NCBI GenBank assembly: GCA_965222005.1
Contig: OZ244935.1
Coordinates: 4,588,001 to 4,652,000 of the forward strand
Direction: 5' to 3'
From: CBDCTM01 sp965222005
GTDB lineage: Bacteria > Bacteroidota > Bacteroidia > Chitinophagales > Saprospiraceae
DNA: 64,000 bases
Positions 1 through 8,626 of the stretch are shown in pieces. Both the position numbers and the translations under genes were made by a program. The notes beneath the pieces are model-generated. The model saw only the letters and a list, made by a program, of their open reading frames with translations. It had not been told where the DNA came from and did not search any database. Position 1 is the stretch's first letter. Every line of letters begins with the position of its first letter.

Positions 1-543
1 GAGGAAGCGGCTGGATTCGGGCATCCGGTTCAATTGATCCACCACTCGCCGGCTAATCATACAAAAATCGCCCGAATCGAGGGGAATGTCGATATAGGCT
101 ATCTTTTTAAGAAAGGAGTAAAAAAGCTTGTAAGCGGATCGCTTCCAGGCACTTTCTTTGCGCTTTTTGCGTATGGCGTACACCACATCATAGCCATCAG
201 AGAGGTATTGATAAAATTGATCGATCAACTCGGGTGGGTCTTGCAAGTCGCCATCAAGTACCATGACGGCATCGGAAGCATTGACGTACTGTAGCCCGGC
301 ACTGAGTGCCATTTGATGTCCAAAGTTACGGGAAAGGAAAATGGCGTGAAAGCGGGCATTCTGCATCGCCAGTTGTTGCATCAGCATGGGCGTTTGATCG
401 CTGCTGCCATCGTCCACCAGGATCACTTCGATCTGTTGGCTGCTCTGCTCTACTACCGCTTCCAGGCGCGCAATGAGATTGCTGAAAACAGCATGCTCAT
501 TATAAAGCGGGATAACCAAATTGATTTGGGGTACCGAACTCAT
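1..543 (-). CDS. GT2 family glycosyltransferase (DPM1/GtrB-like), 3' end cut by window
   Basis: The gene starts at the ATG complementary to 541-543 and runs off the left edge, so only the first 181 residues are present. The N-terminus reads MSSVPQINLVIPLYNE, followed by the nucleotide-sugar motif VDDGSSDQT, SRNFGHQMALSAGL and the metal-binding DGDLQDPPE. These are the hallmarks of the polyprenyl-phosphate sugar transferases of the DPM1/GtrB/ArnC group, which move a sugar from a nucleotide donor to a lipid carrier at the inner face of the cytoplasmic membrane. The C-terminal membrane helices that would separate GtrB-like from soluble DPM1-like forms lie outside the window. The acceptor and sugar cannot be told. 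It is divergent from the next gene with 120 bp between the two starts. Confidence 0.9.
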   Translation of the reverse strand, partial: MSSVPQINLVIPLYNEHAVFSNLIARLEAVVEQSSQQIEVILVDDGSSDQTPMLMQQLAMQNARFHAIFLSRNFGHQMALSAGLQYVNASDAVMVLDGDLQDPPELIDQFYQYLSDGYDVVYAIRKKRKESAWKRSAYKLFYSFLKKIAYIDIPLDSGDFCMISRRVVDQLNRMPESSRFL

Positions 544-663
544 AGTAAGCTTTTATATACAGGATAAGCCTTCGAAAAGTAGCAAACACTAAAGATACTC
601 ACTTTTTTTTGGATAATAATTTCGACCTTTGCTTTCCGTTTCATCCCTTAATGCCTCTCTAAC

Positions 664-1863
664 ATGAAAAATCAAGCGCTGAGCTTTGGCTCCCTTTGCG
701 TACAGGAATGCCCTGACCCCACTACTACCAAGCCACATATTCTTCCCATTTATGCTACCTCGTCCTTTGAATTTGACAATATCGATCAGGGGATCCGCAT
801 CTTTAAAGGCGACCAAAAAGGGCATGTTTACACCCGCTATGGCAATCCTACTATCGAGGCAGTAGCACAAAAAATTGCCCGGCTCGAATGCTTCGGCCTG
901 GAGATGGACGCTGCCTGCCTGATGTGCAGCTCCGGCATGTCGGCCATTACTACTTTGCTGATGGCTTGCCTCAAATCGGGCGATAAAGTGCTGACTCAAG
1001 GCAATGTGTACGGCGGCACCACTGAGCTGCTTACCAAGGTGATGTCGAAATTGGGAATTGAAACTGTGCTGATTAATTTGCAGGATCTGGACGCTGTGAC
1101 GAATGCTATCGAAAATGATCCGGCTATCCGCATGCTCTATTTTGAATCACCGGCCAACCCGACGCTGGCCTGTGTGGATCTGGCTGCTCTGGCAAATATG
1201 GCCAACACACATGGGCTATTCAGTGCTATCGACAATTCATTCTGCACGCCCTATTTACAGCAACCCTTCTCCTATAGCATCGATTATATTATCCACTCCA
1301 CCACCAAATACCTCAATGGGCATGGCAATTCTACTGCCGGTGCACTACTATGCCAATCAGCTGAAATTTTGCAGAACCAGATTTGGCCAGTCATGAAACT
1401 GGCTGGCACCAACTGCAATCCATTCGATGCCTGGCTAACGCACAACGGGCTCAAAACGCTGGAACTGCGCATGGATCGTCATTGCAGCAATGCGATGGTG
1501 GTAGCCAAATACCTGGAAGCCCATCCGGCCGTCGAGCGGGTCAACTATCCGGGCCTTCCCTCCCACCCCGACCATGAGTTGGCCAAGCAGCAGATGCGGC
1601 AGTTTGGGGCCATGCTCAGCTTTGAATTGAAAGGGGGGCTGGAAAGGGGGATTGGCTTTATGAATCGCATCCGGCTTTGCCGCCTCGCCCCCACCCTCGG
1701 CGATGTGGATACACTCATCTTGCACCCGGCAAGCATGTCGCATGTAAATTTGTCGCGCGAGCTGCGCTATCAAAACGGCATCACTGACGGCATGATCCGC
1801 CTGTCGGTGGGTATCGAAAATGTGGAAGATATAGTAGCTGATTTGGAGCAGGCATTGGGGTAA
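664..1863 (+). CDS. PLP-dependent trans-sulfuration enzyme (methionine gamma-lyase / cystathionine gamma-synthase-like)
   Basis: A full-length 399-residue member of the Cys/Met metabolism PLP enzyme family. Visible motifs are YTRYGNP (about 56-62, phosphate and substrate contacts from the neighbouring subunit), CSSGMSA (88-94), the aspartate in SAIDNSF (about 190) that holds the pyridine nitrogen, and the Schiff-base lysine K215 in HSTTKYLNGH. The C-terminal domain carries the substrate-carboxylate arginine region RLSVGIEN. The family catalyses gamma-elimination or gamma-replacement on sulfur amino acids in the cytoplasm. The sequence fits methionine gamma-lyase or cystathionine gamma-synthase/lyase and I cannot choose between them by eye. 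It appears monocistronic: the next gene is convergent. Confidence 0.9.
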   Translation: MKNQALSFGSLCVQECPDPTTTKPHILPIYATSSFEFDNIDQGIRIFKGDQKGHVYTRYGNPTIEAVAQKIARLECFGLEMDAACLMCSSGMSAITTLLMACLKSGDKVLTQGNVYGGTTELLTKVMSKLGIETVLINLQDLDAVTNAIENDPAIRMLYFESPANPTLACVDLAALANMANTHGLFSAIDNSFCTPYLQQPFSYSIDYIIHSTTKYLNGHGNSTAGALLCQSAEILQNQIWPVMKLAGTNCNPFDAWLTHNGLKTLELRMDRHCSNAMVVAKYLEAHPAVERVNYPGLPSHPDHELAKQQMRQFGAMLSFELKGGLERGIGFMNRIRLCRLAPTLGDVDTLILHPASMSHVNLSRELRYQNGITDGMIRLSVGIENVEDIVADLEQALG

Positions 1864-2078
1864 TGTACGCGCTCAATCCTTACGCGGTATATCGCATAGG
1901 CGATTGAGATTCGCTATGACTCATCAGGTGCCTGAGCTATAAAGGTAAGGCCGCTCTCTTTTTGAGACGACAGAACTCAGTTTGTGAGATTTCCAGACAG
2001 TCCGGCCATCCAACAAGTAGCGGAGCGAACGATCGGAGGGATAATTCATCTTCAGCCTTACATTTAGTGTACCTAGTT

Positions 2079-2107
2079 AGTGTACTTAGTACACTGCCTT
2101 ATTTTTT
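2079..2107. terminator. Possible terminator hairpin between convergent genes
   Basis: A perfect inverted repeat AGTGTAC-TTA-GTACACT (2079-2095) is followed on the + strand by a T-rich stretch that runs into the 3' end of the opposing gene. It lies between the ends of the PLP enzyme (1863) and the MBL-fold gene (2099). The loop is only three bases and the stem is AT-rich, so this is a plausible but unproven terminator. Confidence 0.35.
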
Positions 2108-2920
2108 TGCTGCCAACTCTGTGCTGATCAATTCTACATTAGCCCTATGAAAACCTGCCATCACTTTGGGAAATTGATAGCTTTGCCACAGTTGTTGCTC
2201 ATCGAATATTTGACCCTTCTGCAATGCCATTCGCAATTCACGAATATAGGCCAAGCTTTCTTTTTTGCGATTCAAAATTTCTTGCTCACTCTTTGCCACA
2301 TCGCCGTGGCCAGGCACGAGATATTGAATGTTAAATTGCTTAAGGATGCCATCGACTTTTTCCAGACTATCTTCATAAGCCCGACTACTGTGGTAAATGT
2401 AAGGAAATTCAATATTGCTGAGGTAATCGCCGGCCAGGCAGGTATCGGCCTCTTCCACGATTGTAAACATACCATCGGCATTGTGTCCTGGAGCCAGGAA
2501 AAAACACAAATGTGTGTTCCCAAATTTTAAGGACTGGCCATCTGTTTCAATGATTATATCTACTTCAGGATAGGTGACCGGGTAATCTCTGGTGATATAG
2601 TAGGCATCATCAAAGTCCAAAATTTGCTGAATGACAGCTTCTTTTGCCGTATTCTGCTGGAAAGCGCGGGTGGCGATTACCGGCAGATCAGCAAAAGCGT
2701 TGCGAGCGATGATGTGATCGTAATCGGAATGGGTAAACAGCAGGCAGGCTGTCCGGCCAGGGCGCAACTGGTCGAATTGGTGGCGAATTGCTTTGAGTTC
2801 GCCAGGCAGCCAGTTGGGGTCCACCACGAGCAGGAGGTCATCTGTATAAACAAGAGAAGTGGTAGTACGAAACAGCTCGCTTTCAAAAACGAGTAGTTTT
2901 GGAGATTTGAATTGAATCAT
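2099..2920 (-). CDS. MBL-fold metallo-hydrolase
   Basis: A 273-residue metallo-beta-lactamase-fold protein. The zinc-binding signature HSDYDH is at residues 64-69, and further ligands are seen in APGHN (about 142), CLAGDYLSN (aspartate) and LVPGHGD near residue 205. There is no signal peptide, so it is probably cytoplasmic. Families with this fold include glyoxalase II-like thioesterases, lactonases and phosphodiesterases. The substrate is not evident. The start ATG is complementary to 2918-2920. The gene is convergent with the PLP enzyme and divergent from the small lipoprotein gene at 3059. Confidence 0.85.
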   Translation of the reverse strand: MIQFKSPKLLVFESELFRTTTSLVYTDDLLLVVDPNWLPGELKAIRHQFDQLRPGRTACLLFTHSDYDHIIARNAFADLPVIATRAFQQNTAKEAVIQQILDFDDAYYITRDYPVTYPEVDIIIETDGQSLKFGNTHLCFFLAPGHNADGMFTIVEEADTCLAGDYLSNIEFPYIYHSSRAYEDSLEKVDGILKQFNIQYLVPGHGDVAKSEQEILNRKKESLAYIRELRMALQKGQIFDEQQLWQSYQFPKVMAGFHRANVELISTELAAKK

Positions 2921-3058
2921 TAGTGGTTGGTTTCATTTGACAGAAAAAAATAATATCTCTTGCTAAATCAAGCTCTTTTGTCTACTTTTAGAACGTATAA
3001 AACAAGCTCTATCAGTCCTTAACTTGCTTTCAATTTACTACGCATAATTCCAAAAAAG

Positions 3059-3535
3059 ATGAAAAATCTTACAGTTGTTCCCCTTTTCATGCTGCACCGC
3101 ATCCGGCTTAGCCTCGTGATGTTCTTTTTGTTTGCTTCCAGCATCAGTTTCCAAAGTTGTACACCTTCCATGTTTTTTGATGCCACGGCTTATGAAGCTG
3201 CACAAGCTTTAAAAACCCAGGCGCTCAACGTAATGGGCCTGGCCGTCAATCCTTTTTCCGATCATCAGGCAGCTGTAGAAGGCCTGACCGATAAGATCGA
3301 TTCACACATCGACTATGAAATGAACAGAGGTGAAAAGAATGGCAAATTAGTAGATATGTGGAATGTGATGATGAGCCCCAGCAACAACCTGCTGGGAGGC
3401 TTTTTGCAACGTTGGGAAACCCGTGGCCAGCTATCTCAGAACTTTGTTGATGAAGCAAAAAGTATTGTTTCCAGCAATTTTGATAAAATCCTGAATGTTG
3501 AAAACGGCCGAAAAAGAAGTAGCCTGGGCAATTAG
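3059..3535 (+). CDS. Small putative lipoprotein of unknown function
   Basis: 158 residues. The N-terminus has a long hydrophobic stretch ending in SFQSC (C34), which fits a lipoprotein signal peptide although the lipobox is not canonical. The predicted mature part is mostly helical and contains no motif I recognise. It is followed after 68 bp by another small unknown gene on the same strand (ATG 3604). Both products are short and helical, so they may be co-transcribed and work together. I do not recognise the family. Confidence 0.65.
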   Translation: MKNLTVVPLFMLHRIRLSLVMFFLFASSISFQSCTPSMFFDATAYEAAQALKTQALNVMGLAVNPFSDHQAAVEGLTDKIDSHIDYEMNRGEKNGKLVDMWNVMMSPSNNLLGGFLQRWETRGQLSQNFVDEAKSIVSSNFDKILNVENGRKRSSLGN

Positions 3536-3603
3536 CCTATTCCATCCATCACCAAATACTTTTGCCAGCTTTAAGCAAACCAAAACCAAAAAATAAGCAA
3601 ATC

Positions 3604-3951
3604 ATGCCAGGACACAACTTTAATGCTATTGTAAAAGATCTTCGCAGTCAGGTCAATGATCTGGCTTCCCTCACGGTACGCAAATACCGCCGCCAGGCTG
3701 CCCGTGATGCGCGGAAAATGATCACTGCCATGAAAAAAGATCTCCGCCGTTGGAGCAATTTGCTCGATCAGGGTCTGCTCACTACCGAGGACTTTGAGTG
3801 GCTTGTAGTCAGCCAGTCTTCCTCTCTCAAGATGACTGCCCTGGAAAAGGCCGGCCTGGCTCAAATCCGCATCGACCACTTCAAATCGTCTGTTTTCAAT
3901 CTGGTGATCGATGGCGTTTTTGAGGCGGTACTCGGGCCGGAACCTGCCTGA
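3604..3951 (+). CDS. Small basic helical protein of unknown function
   Basis: 115 residues from the ATG at 3604. The same frame extends to a TTG at 3562, but that extension (LSKPKPKNKQI) is low in complexity and the ATG is the better start. The product has a lysine/arginine-rich middle (RKYRRQAARDARK and MKKDLRRW) and no signal peptide or membrane segment. It follows the lipoprotein gene closely and is convergent with the YhhQ-like gene 12 bp downstream. No known domain is recognised. Confidence 0.6.
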   Translation: MPGHNFNAIVKDLRSQVNDLASLTVRKYRRQAARDARKMITAMKKDLRRWSNLLDQGLLTTEDFEWLVVSQSSSLKMTALEKAGLAQIRIDHFKSSVFNLVIDGVFEAVLGPEPA

Positions 3952-3963
3952 CAAGCCTTATAT

Positions 3964-4734
3964 TTACTGGGCTGCGGCCATTCTCAAAGCTGTGGAAAGA
4001 GACTTGCCGAGGTATCGATCGATCAGAGCATGGGCTATATACAAGGCTGGTATGAGTAAAATAGCCATAGCTACTTTGTATGCATAATTGACCGTGCCTA
4101 TAGCCAAAAACTGGCTCATTTCCCACTTTTGCGGGCCCAGTACGAAAGCGATGTATAGTACGATATAACTGTCAATACATTGGCTGACGATGGTGCTGAG
4201 CGTAGCGCGCAACCAAATGCGCCTTTCCCCCGTCCAGCTTCTCACCTTTTGAAAAACAAAGGCATCGAGCAATTGCCCTACCAGAAAAGCAACGAGCGAT
4301 CCAACGATGATCCAGTTGCTCTGACCAAAAATATTGGCAAACGCGATTTGCATATCCGGCACCCCTTTATCACTATTGATGCCTACCCAAAAACCCGCCG
4401 GCGCCAGTTGTATAGCCCAAAAAACCATCACGAAGGCATAGATAATCAAAGCCACGGCGGTGTACGATAGCAACTTTACCCCCTTTTTGCCATAGTACTC
4501 ATTGATGATATCCGTCATGATGAAGACGAGCGGCCAAAGCAGAACACCTGCAGTAAACATAAGCGAGCCTTTCTGGCCAAAAAGATTCCAGTTGAGTGGC
4601 GCCATGCCAAGCGTATCCTCAAGGGCAAAGATCTTCACGCCCACAAACTCGGCTACCAGCGCATTGGTCACAAAAAAACCACCGAGAAAAATGAAGAGGC
4701 GGCTAGCCCGATTGGATAAAACCTGGGTACTCAT
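3964..4734 (-). CDS. Queuosine precursor transporter (YhhQ / VUT family)
   Basis: 256 residues from the ATG complementary to 4732-4734. The frame continues upstream only to a TTG at 4767. Five to six hydrophobic segments are visible, with the family-typical stretches FVTNALVAEFVGVKIF near the start, FIMTDIINEYYGKK, FLVGQLLDAFVFQK and a conserved late segment around IVSQCIDSYIVLYIAF. YhhQ-family (DUF165/VUT) proteins take up 7-deazaguanine precursors such as preQ0/preQ1 for queuosine synthesis. Assignment to the family is strong; the exact substrate is inferred. No other queuosine genes are in the window. Confidence 0.85.
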   Translation of the reverse strand: MSTQVLSNRASRLFIFLGGFFVTNALVAEFVGVKIFALEDTLGMAPLNWNLFGQKGSLMFTAGVLLWPLVFIMTDIINEYYGKKGVKLLSYTAVALIIYAFVMVFWAIQLAPAGFWVGINSDKGVPDMQIAFANIFGQSNWIIVGSLVAFLVGQLLDAFVFQKVRSWTGERRIWLRATLSTIVSQCIDSYIVLYIAFVLGPQKWEMSQFLAIGTVNYAYKVAMAILLIPALYIAHALIDRYLGKSLSTALRMAAAQ

Positions 4735-4844
4735 TCGGCTGGTATTTAATATCAGATACTCCCTCAAAGAGACCTGCTAAAATAAATAATTTGTCAAATT
4801 ACTGTACTATTGAAAGCGCGCTCAAATTTTGGAGCGACCAATGA

Positions 4845-5005
4845 TAAGTAATGATCAAATAATAACTTCACGATTTGTCTCTGATCTTTTGCCGCCATAC
4901 TTCGTTATTTTTTGCTTAAATAGCTCGCTATTCGCTCAAAAAATGCCTTGCCTGACGACAAAATCTCAATCCCAAATCAATAACTTATTAATTGGCCATT
5001 ACTAA
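4845..5005 (+). repeat. 161-bp dispersed repeat, copy A
   Basis: This stretch is present in inverted orientation at 28278-28438. Reading one copy against the reverse complement of the other, I find one difference (CTTGCC here, CTCGCC there) over 161 bases. Inside it is an imperfect palindrome in which TTTTTTG and AATAGC are answered by GCTATT and CAAAAAA. No open reading frame fits it. A shorter, diverged relative is at about 50259-50352. It is probably a non-autonomous mobile or REP-like element. Confidence 0.85.
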
Positions 5006-5397
5006 TTCCCGCAAGCTGAAAGTTGCAAGCCTGGGTGGGAAATTGAGATTGGGCTTTGGCAGGGTGAGTCCCACCCATCCACCTCCGCCGGCCGAAGCCG
5101 CAATATGTGCTGGACTTATACACCCGACTGCCCTGTATCAGTCGGTATAGATAAGGAATATTCACAAACAAGCTTGTTGGTATAAGGACGAAAATACACC
5201 TAAAATTCCATACGGATTTTGGTGTTTTTTTAAAATTTATTTTTTCATAATTTTTAATTCATTATTTTACAGCGATTTACAATCATTGTTTTATCATAAT
5301 TTATTATTTTGCAAATGTTTTATTTTTGACATTATTCTACTCACAAAAAGTGAATTCCTATCTTTATCTTGCGCCTATCGATCTGTCAAAATAACAA
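5006..5397. other. Intergenic region with hairpins, no gene recognised
   Basis: The gap before the MFS gene. The first part is GC-rich and has two possible hairpins: GGGTG-AGTC-CACCC near 5065-5080 and CCGACTG (5124-5130) with CAGTCGG (5139-5145). The second part, from about 5190, is very AT-rich. A match to the Bacteroidota -7 element, TATTTTTG at 5321-5328, may belong to the promoter of the MFS gene, but no well-placed -33 TTG was found. No tRNA fold was found. Confidence 0.4.
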
Positions 5398-6645
5398 ATG
5401 CCCTCTCCTCGCTTGCTCACCTTTGCTAAAGACCTGCAGTACTATAAATTTTGCCTTTATGGCTTTTTAAAAAATCTGCGCTTTTTTGAGCCATTTTTGA
5501 TTTTGTTTTTGCTGGAAAAAGGACTTAGCTACGTTCAAATTGGGAGTCTATATGCCTTGCGCGAACTGAGCACCAATCTGTTCGAGATTCCCTCCGGCTT
5601 TTGGGCCGATGTGATAGGCAGACGGCGCACAATGATCACTTGCTTCGCCTTTTACATCCTTTCATTCCTTCTATTTTACAACTTTGCCAGCTACCTGATG
5701 TTTTGCCTGGCGATGGTCTTCTTTGCTATAGGTGAGGCTTTCCGCTCCGGCACCCACAAAGCCATGATTTTCACCTATTTGCAGCTTAACGGCTGGGAAA
5801 ACCAAAAGGTTCATTACTACGGCCATACGCGCTCGTGGTCGCAAATGGGATCTGCCCTATCAGCTATTTTTGCAGCACTGATCGTGTTGTATAGCGGAGC
5901 ATACCGATACATTTTTCTTTGTTCTACCATCCCCTATATTTTGGACATGCTTTTGATATGGTCGTATCCCAAAGCATTGGACGGCCTCGGAAAGGGAGAC
6001 AAGGAAGAAAAAATATGGGCTGTGTTCAAAAATCTGTTTTGGGAATTTTGGCGAAGTTTTCGGCGGGCCGAAGTTTTCAAAGCCATCAATAATCTGTCGA
6101 TCTATACCGGTTTTTATAAAGCCATCAAGGATTATTTGCAACCCGTACTCAAAAGCCTTGCTATATCGCTATCCCTTTTCAGTTACCTGGAGCAGCAGCA
6201 GCGAACTGCCATACTCATCGGGTTGGTGTACTTTGTCATCCATTTTTTGTCCTCCGCTTTGTCGAGGGCAAGCGGCCGGATTGCGGCCCGCTTTTCCAAT
6301 TTGCAAAGCGCCATGAACAGCACCTTGTTCGGCGGAGCTATCACCGGGCTGCTTTGCGGCTGGATGTTTCATCAGGGATGGCTTCTGCTGGCAGTGATGG
6401 CGTTTGTAATTTTCTTCCTCGTTGAAAATATCCGCAAACCAATCGGTATATCCTATATCGCTGATGCCATTGACAGTCGCATTCTGGCCAGTGCCCTCTC
6501 TTCTCAATCCCAGATAAAAACGATCTGGGCAGCCATTTTTGCGCTCTTGCTGGGCTTTTTGGTGGACTCCATCGGCATTGGGCCGGCGCTGATGGCCGTA
6601 TCCGGAATCCTCCTCCTACTTGCTCCAATACTTAGGCTGCGCTAA
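5398..6645 (+). CDS. MFS transporter
   Basis: 415 residues with about twelve hydrophobic segments. The typical first inter-helix loop of the major facilitator superfamily is visible as EIPSGFWADVIGRRRTM (about 63-79), the family's G-x-x-x-D-x-x-G-R-R pattern. It would lie in the cytoplasmic membrane and move a small solute, which the sequence does not reveal. The start is the ATG at 5398. It stands 36 bp before the next gene on the same strand, so the two could be co-transcribed. Confidence 0.85.
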   Translation: MPSPRLLTFAKDLQYYKFCLYGFLKNLRFFEPFLILFLLEKGLSYVQIGSLYALRELSTNLFEIPSGFWADVIGRRRTMITCFAFYILSFLLFYNFASYLMFCLAMVFFAIGEAFRSGTHKAMIFTYLQLNGWENQKVHYYGHTRSWSQMGSALSAIFAALIVLYSGAYRYIFLCSTIPYILDMLLIWSYPKALDGLGKGDKEEKIWAVFKNLFWEFWRSFRRAEVFKAINNLSIYTGFYKAIKDYLQPVLKSLAISLSLFSYLEQQQRTAILIGLVYFVIHFLSSALSRASGRIAARFSNLQSAMNSTLFGGAITGLLCGWMFHQGWLLLAVMAFVIFFLVENIRKPIGISYIADAIDSRILASALSSQSQIKTIWAAIFALLLGFLVDSIGIGPALMAVSGILLLLAPILRLR

Positions 6646-6681
6646 GCCTTATATCCCACCAGAAAGCCCTACCTTTGTTCT

Positions 6682-7389
6682 ATGCCTTTGGAAATCAGCA
6701 AGGATAAAAAAACAGCTATACTGCTGGGCGCTTCCGGCCTGGTGGGCAGCCACTGCCTGGATCTTTTGCTGGCCTCGCCGATCTATGATCGGGTGTTGAG
6801 CATTGGCAGAAGAGAACTGGAAATCAGTAATGAAAAGCTGGTGCAACATGTTATTGATTTTGACAAAGTTGATCAGTATGCCGGGCTCTTTAGAGGTGAT
6901 GACCTGTTCTGCTGCCTGGGTACCACCATGCGGAAAGCCGGTAGTAAAGAAGCCTTTCAAAAAGTGGATTATCACTACATTTATGATACGGCCCGACAAG
7001 CTGCCAAAACTGGTGTAAACCAGTTTCTACTCGTTTCATCCGTTGGTGCCAGCGCCGATTCCCTATTTTTTTACAGCAGAGTGAAGGGAAAAACCGAACA
7101 GGCTATCAGAGAGCTACCTTTTTGGGCGGTACATATTTTCAGGCCTTCCCTGCTGCTGGGCGAACGCAATGAGAACCGCTGGGGGGAAGAAATTGCTGAA
7201 AAAATTGGTAAAGGACTCGATCTTATCACGGGTGGCTTGCTCACCAAATACAAGCCCGTGGAAGCGGAGGTGGTTGCCAAAGCGATGGTACAAGCGGCTC
7301 AAGGACTACAGCAAGGCATTCACTTCTACCCCTCTCACTTGCTCCAACAGCTGGCTGCAAAAGAGGATCGTGCATTGAAAAACATATGA
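6682..7389 (+). CDS. NAD(P)H-binding Rossmann oxidoreductase (HTATIP2/atypical SDR-like)
   Basis: 235 residues. The dinucleotide-binding motif GASGLVG is at about 16-22, CCLGTTMRKAGS follows near 77-88, and LLVSSVGAS with a later YSRVKGKTE supplies the short-chain dehydrogenase-like Y-x-x-x-K pair. This pattern is seen in bacterial relatives of the HTATIP2/TIP30 atypical SDRs. The reaction is unknown. It ends 3 bp before gldC, which suggests one transcript. Confidence 0.85.
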   Translation: MPLEISKDKKTAILLGASGLVGSHCLDLLLASPIYDRVLSIGRRELEISNEKLVQHVIDFDKVDQYAGLFRGDDLFCCLGTTMRKAGSKEAFQKVDYHYIYDTARQAAKTGVNQFLLVSSVGASADSLFFYSRVKGKTEQAIRELPFWAVHIFRPSLLLGERNENRWGEEIAEKIGKGLDLITGGLLTKYKPVEAEVVAKAMVQAAQGLQQGIHFYPSHLLQQLAAKEDRALKNI

Positions 7390-7392
7390 GAA

Positions 7393-7758
7393 ATGATGGA
7401 TAAAAAAATTGCTGACTCAAGTAGCATCCAACTTCGCATAGGGCTGAATGCGGCCAAGCAACCTGCAAAGATTGAATGGCAAGCCGATGGCCATACAGGG
7501 GGAAATGGCTTTGATGAATGTAAGGCCATGCTGCTTTCCTTGTTTGACAAAAAAAGTAAGGAAACCCTTAAAATCGATCTTTGGACCATCGATATGGAAG
7601 TGGGCGAGATGGATCGATTCATTTTCCAAAGCTTGCGGGCTATAGCCGATACCTACTACCATGCCACCCAAAACAAAGAACTCGCTGCGGATATGCAGCG
7701 CTTTGTTCACTATTTTGGAGAGCAGACTCAACTGATTCCCAGGAGTGAAGATAACTGA
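7393..7758 (+). CDS. gldC: Gliding motility protein GldC
   Basis: 121 residues, the usual GldC size. The conserved core is recognised in LKIDLWTIDMEVGEMDRF and in the C-terminal part with ADTYYHATQNKELAADMQRF. There is no signal peptide. In gliding Bacteroidota GldC assists the motility/T9SS machinery, and it also occurs in non-gliding members. Two adjacent ATGs (7393 and 7396) are possible starts. It follows the Rossmann oxidoreductase by 3 bp and lies just upstream of the SRP RNA. Confidence 0.85.
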   Translation: MMDKKIADSSSIQLRIGLNAAKQPAKIEWQADGHTGGNGFDECKAMLLSLFDKKSKETLKIDLWTIDMEVGEMDRFIFQSLRAIADTYYHATQNKELAADMQRFVHYFGEQTQLIPRSEDN

Positions 7759-7798
7759 CAGGCATTGCCATGAGCGAAGTAGAAGACCTCTTCAAAAT

Positions 7799-7831
7799 TT
7801 TGCAGGAATTAGGAAAATTCGATTAAATTTG
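7799..7831 (+). promoter_or_regulatory. Bacteroidota-type promoter of the SRP RNA
   Basis: A TTTG at 7799-7802 is followed after 21 bp by TAAATTTG at 7824-7831, an exact match to the -7 consensus TAnnTTTG. The predicted transcript would start five or six bases further on, at the closing stem of the SRP RNA (7837). Confidence 0.7.
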
Positions 7832-7836
7832 CAGCT

Positions 7837-7930
7837 GGTGAGGGTCACACGACCAGCTCCCTCTGAAATCCCCCAGGGCAGAAATGCAGCAAGGGTAGGA
7901 GGTTGTAGCGGTGCGATATGATTCCTCACC
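7837..7930 (+). ncRNA. ffs: Signal recognition particle RNA, small bacterial type (4.5S-like)
   Basis: A stem-closed stretch of about 94 bases: GGTGAGG (7837-7843) pairs with CCTCACC (7924-7930). In the middle is the conserved SRP apical motif, CCCCCAGGGCAG-AAATGCAGCAAGGG (about 7870-7895), the form in which Bacteroidota SRP RNAs carry the Ffh-binding loop. A T-rich tail TTCTTTTTAT follows at once and may end the transcript. It has its own promoter match upstream. The RNA binds Ffh and directs nascent membrane and secreted proteins to the membrane. Confidence 0.9.
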
Positions 7931-7957
7931 TTCTTTTTATACCAAAACTCCTCTTTC

Positions 7958-8626
7958 ATGAAATTTTTCATCGATACAGCCAGCATCGAACAGATCAAAG
8001 AAGCCCGCGATTTGGGAATACTTGATGGTGTTACAACCAATCCATCCCTCATGGCCAAAGAGGGCATTAGCGGCGCTGCCAATATCATGAATCACTACAA
8101 AAAAATTGCTGATCTGGTGGATGGCGATGTAAGCGCTGAGGTGATTGCCACCGATTTTGACGGGATCGTTGAGGAAGGCAAGCGACTGGCAGAGATTGCC
8201 CCCAATATAGTGGTAAAGGTACCGATGATCAAAGAAGGAGTGAAAGCCATCCGCTGGTTTGCCAACAACGGCATACGTACCAACTGCACACTCGTTTTTT
8301 CTGCGGGCCAGGCTATTCTTGCCGCCAAAGCGGGGGCCAGTTACCTCTCCCCTTTTATTGGCCGAATTGATGATACCAACTGGGAAGGCATGGCGCTGAT
8401 CGGCCAGATTGCTGAAATCTACGCCATTCAAGGTTACGAAACTGAAATTCTGGCCGCTTCCATCCGCAGCAGCAAACATATTGTAGAAGCTGCATTAGCC
8501 GGCGCCGACATTGTTACCTGTCCCCTAGCCTCCATTATGGGATTGCTCAAACACCCACTGACCGATATTGGTTTAGAAAAATTTCTGGCCGATTATCGAA
8601 AGGCCAATGCGGAAAAGGTAGGGTAA
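7958..8626 (+). CDS. fsa: Fructose-6-phosphate aldolase / transaldolase (TalC/Fsa-type)
   Basis: 222 residues, the length of the short (type 3B) transaldolase family. The start MKFFIDTASIEQIKEA, the loop GVTTNPSLMAKEG (24-36) and NIVVKVPM with the Schiff-base lysine at K87 are all present. The family's reactions are fructose 6-phosphate cleavage to dihydroxyacetone plus glyceraldehyde 3-phosphate, or dihydroxyacetone transfer in the pentose phosphate pathway. In Bacteroidota these proteins are usually annotated as transaldolases. The start lies 27 bp after the SRP RNA. Confidence 0.9.
   Translation: MKFFIDTASIEQIKEARDLGILDGVTTNPSLMAKEGISGAANIMNHYKKIADLVDGDVSAEVIATDFDGIVEEGKRLAEIAPNIVVKVPMIKEGVKAIRWFANNGIRTNCTLVFSAGQAILAAKAGASYLSPFIGRIDDTNWEGMALIGQIAEIYAIQGYETEILAASIRSSKHIVEAALAGADIVTCPLASIMGLLKHPLTDIGLEKFLADYRKANAEKVG

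Noticed and set aside
5010..5170. Possible structured RNA or tRNA in the gap before the MFS gene
   Set aside because: Hairpins are present but no cloverleaf, T-loop or known RNA motif could be fitted.
7770..7826. 18-residue ORF between gldC and the SRP RNA
   Set aside because: Too short and overlaps the SRP promoter.
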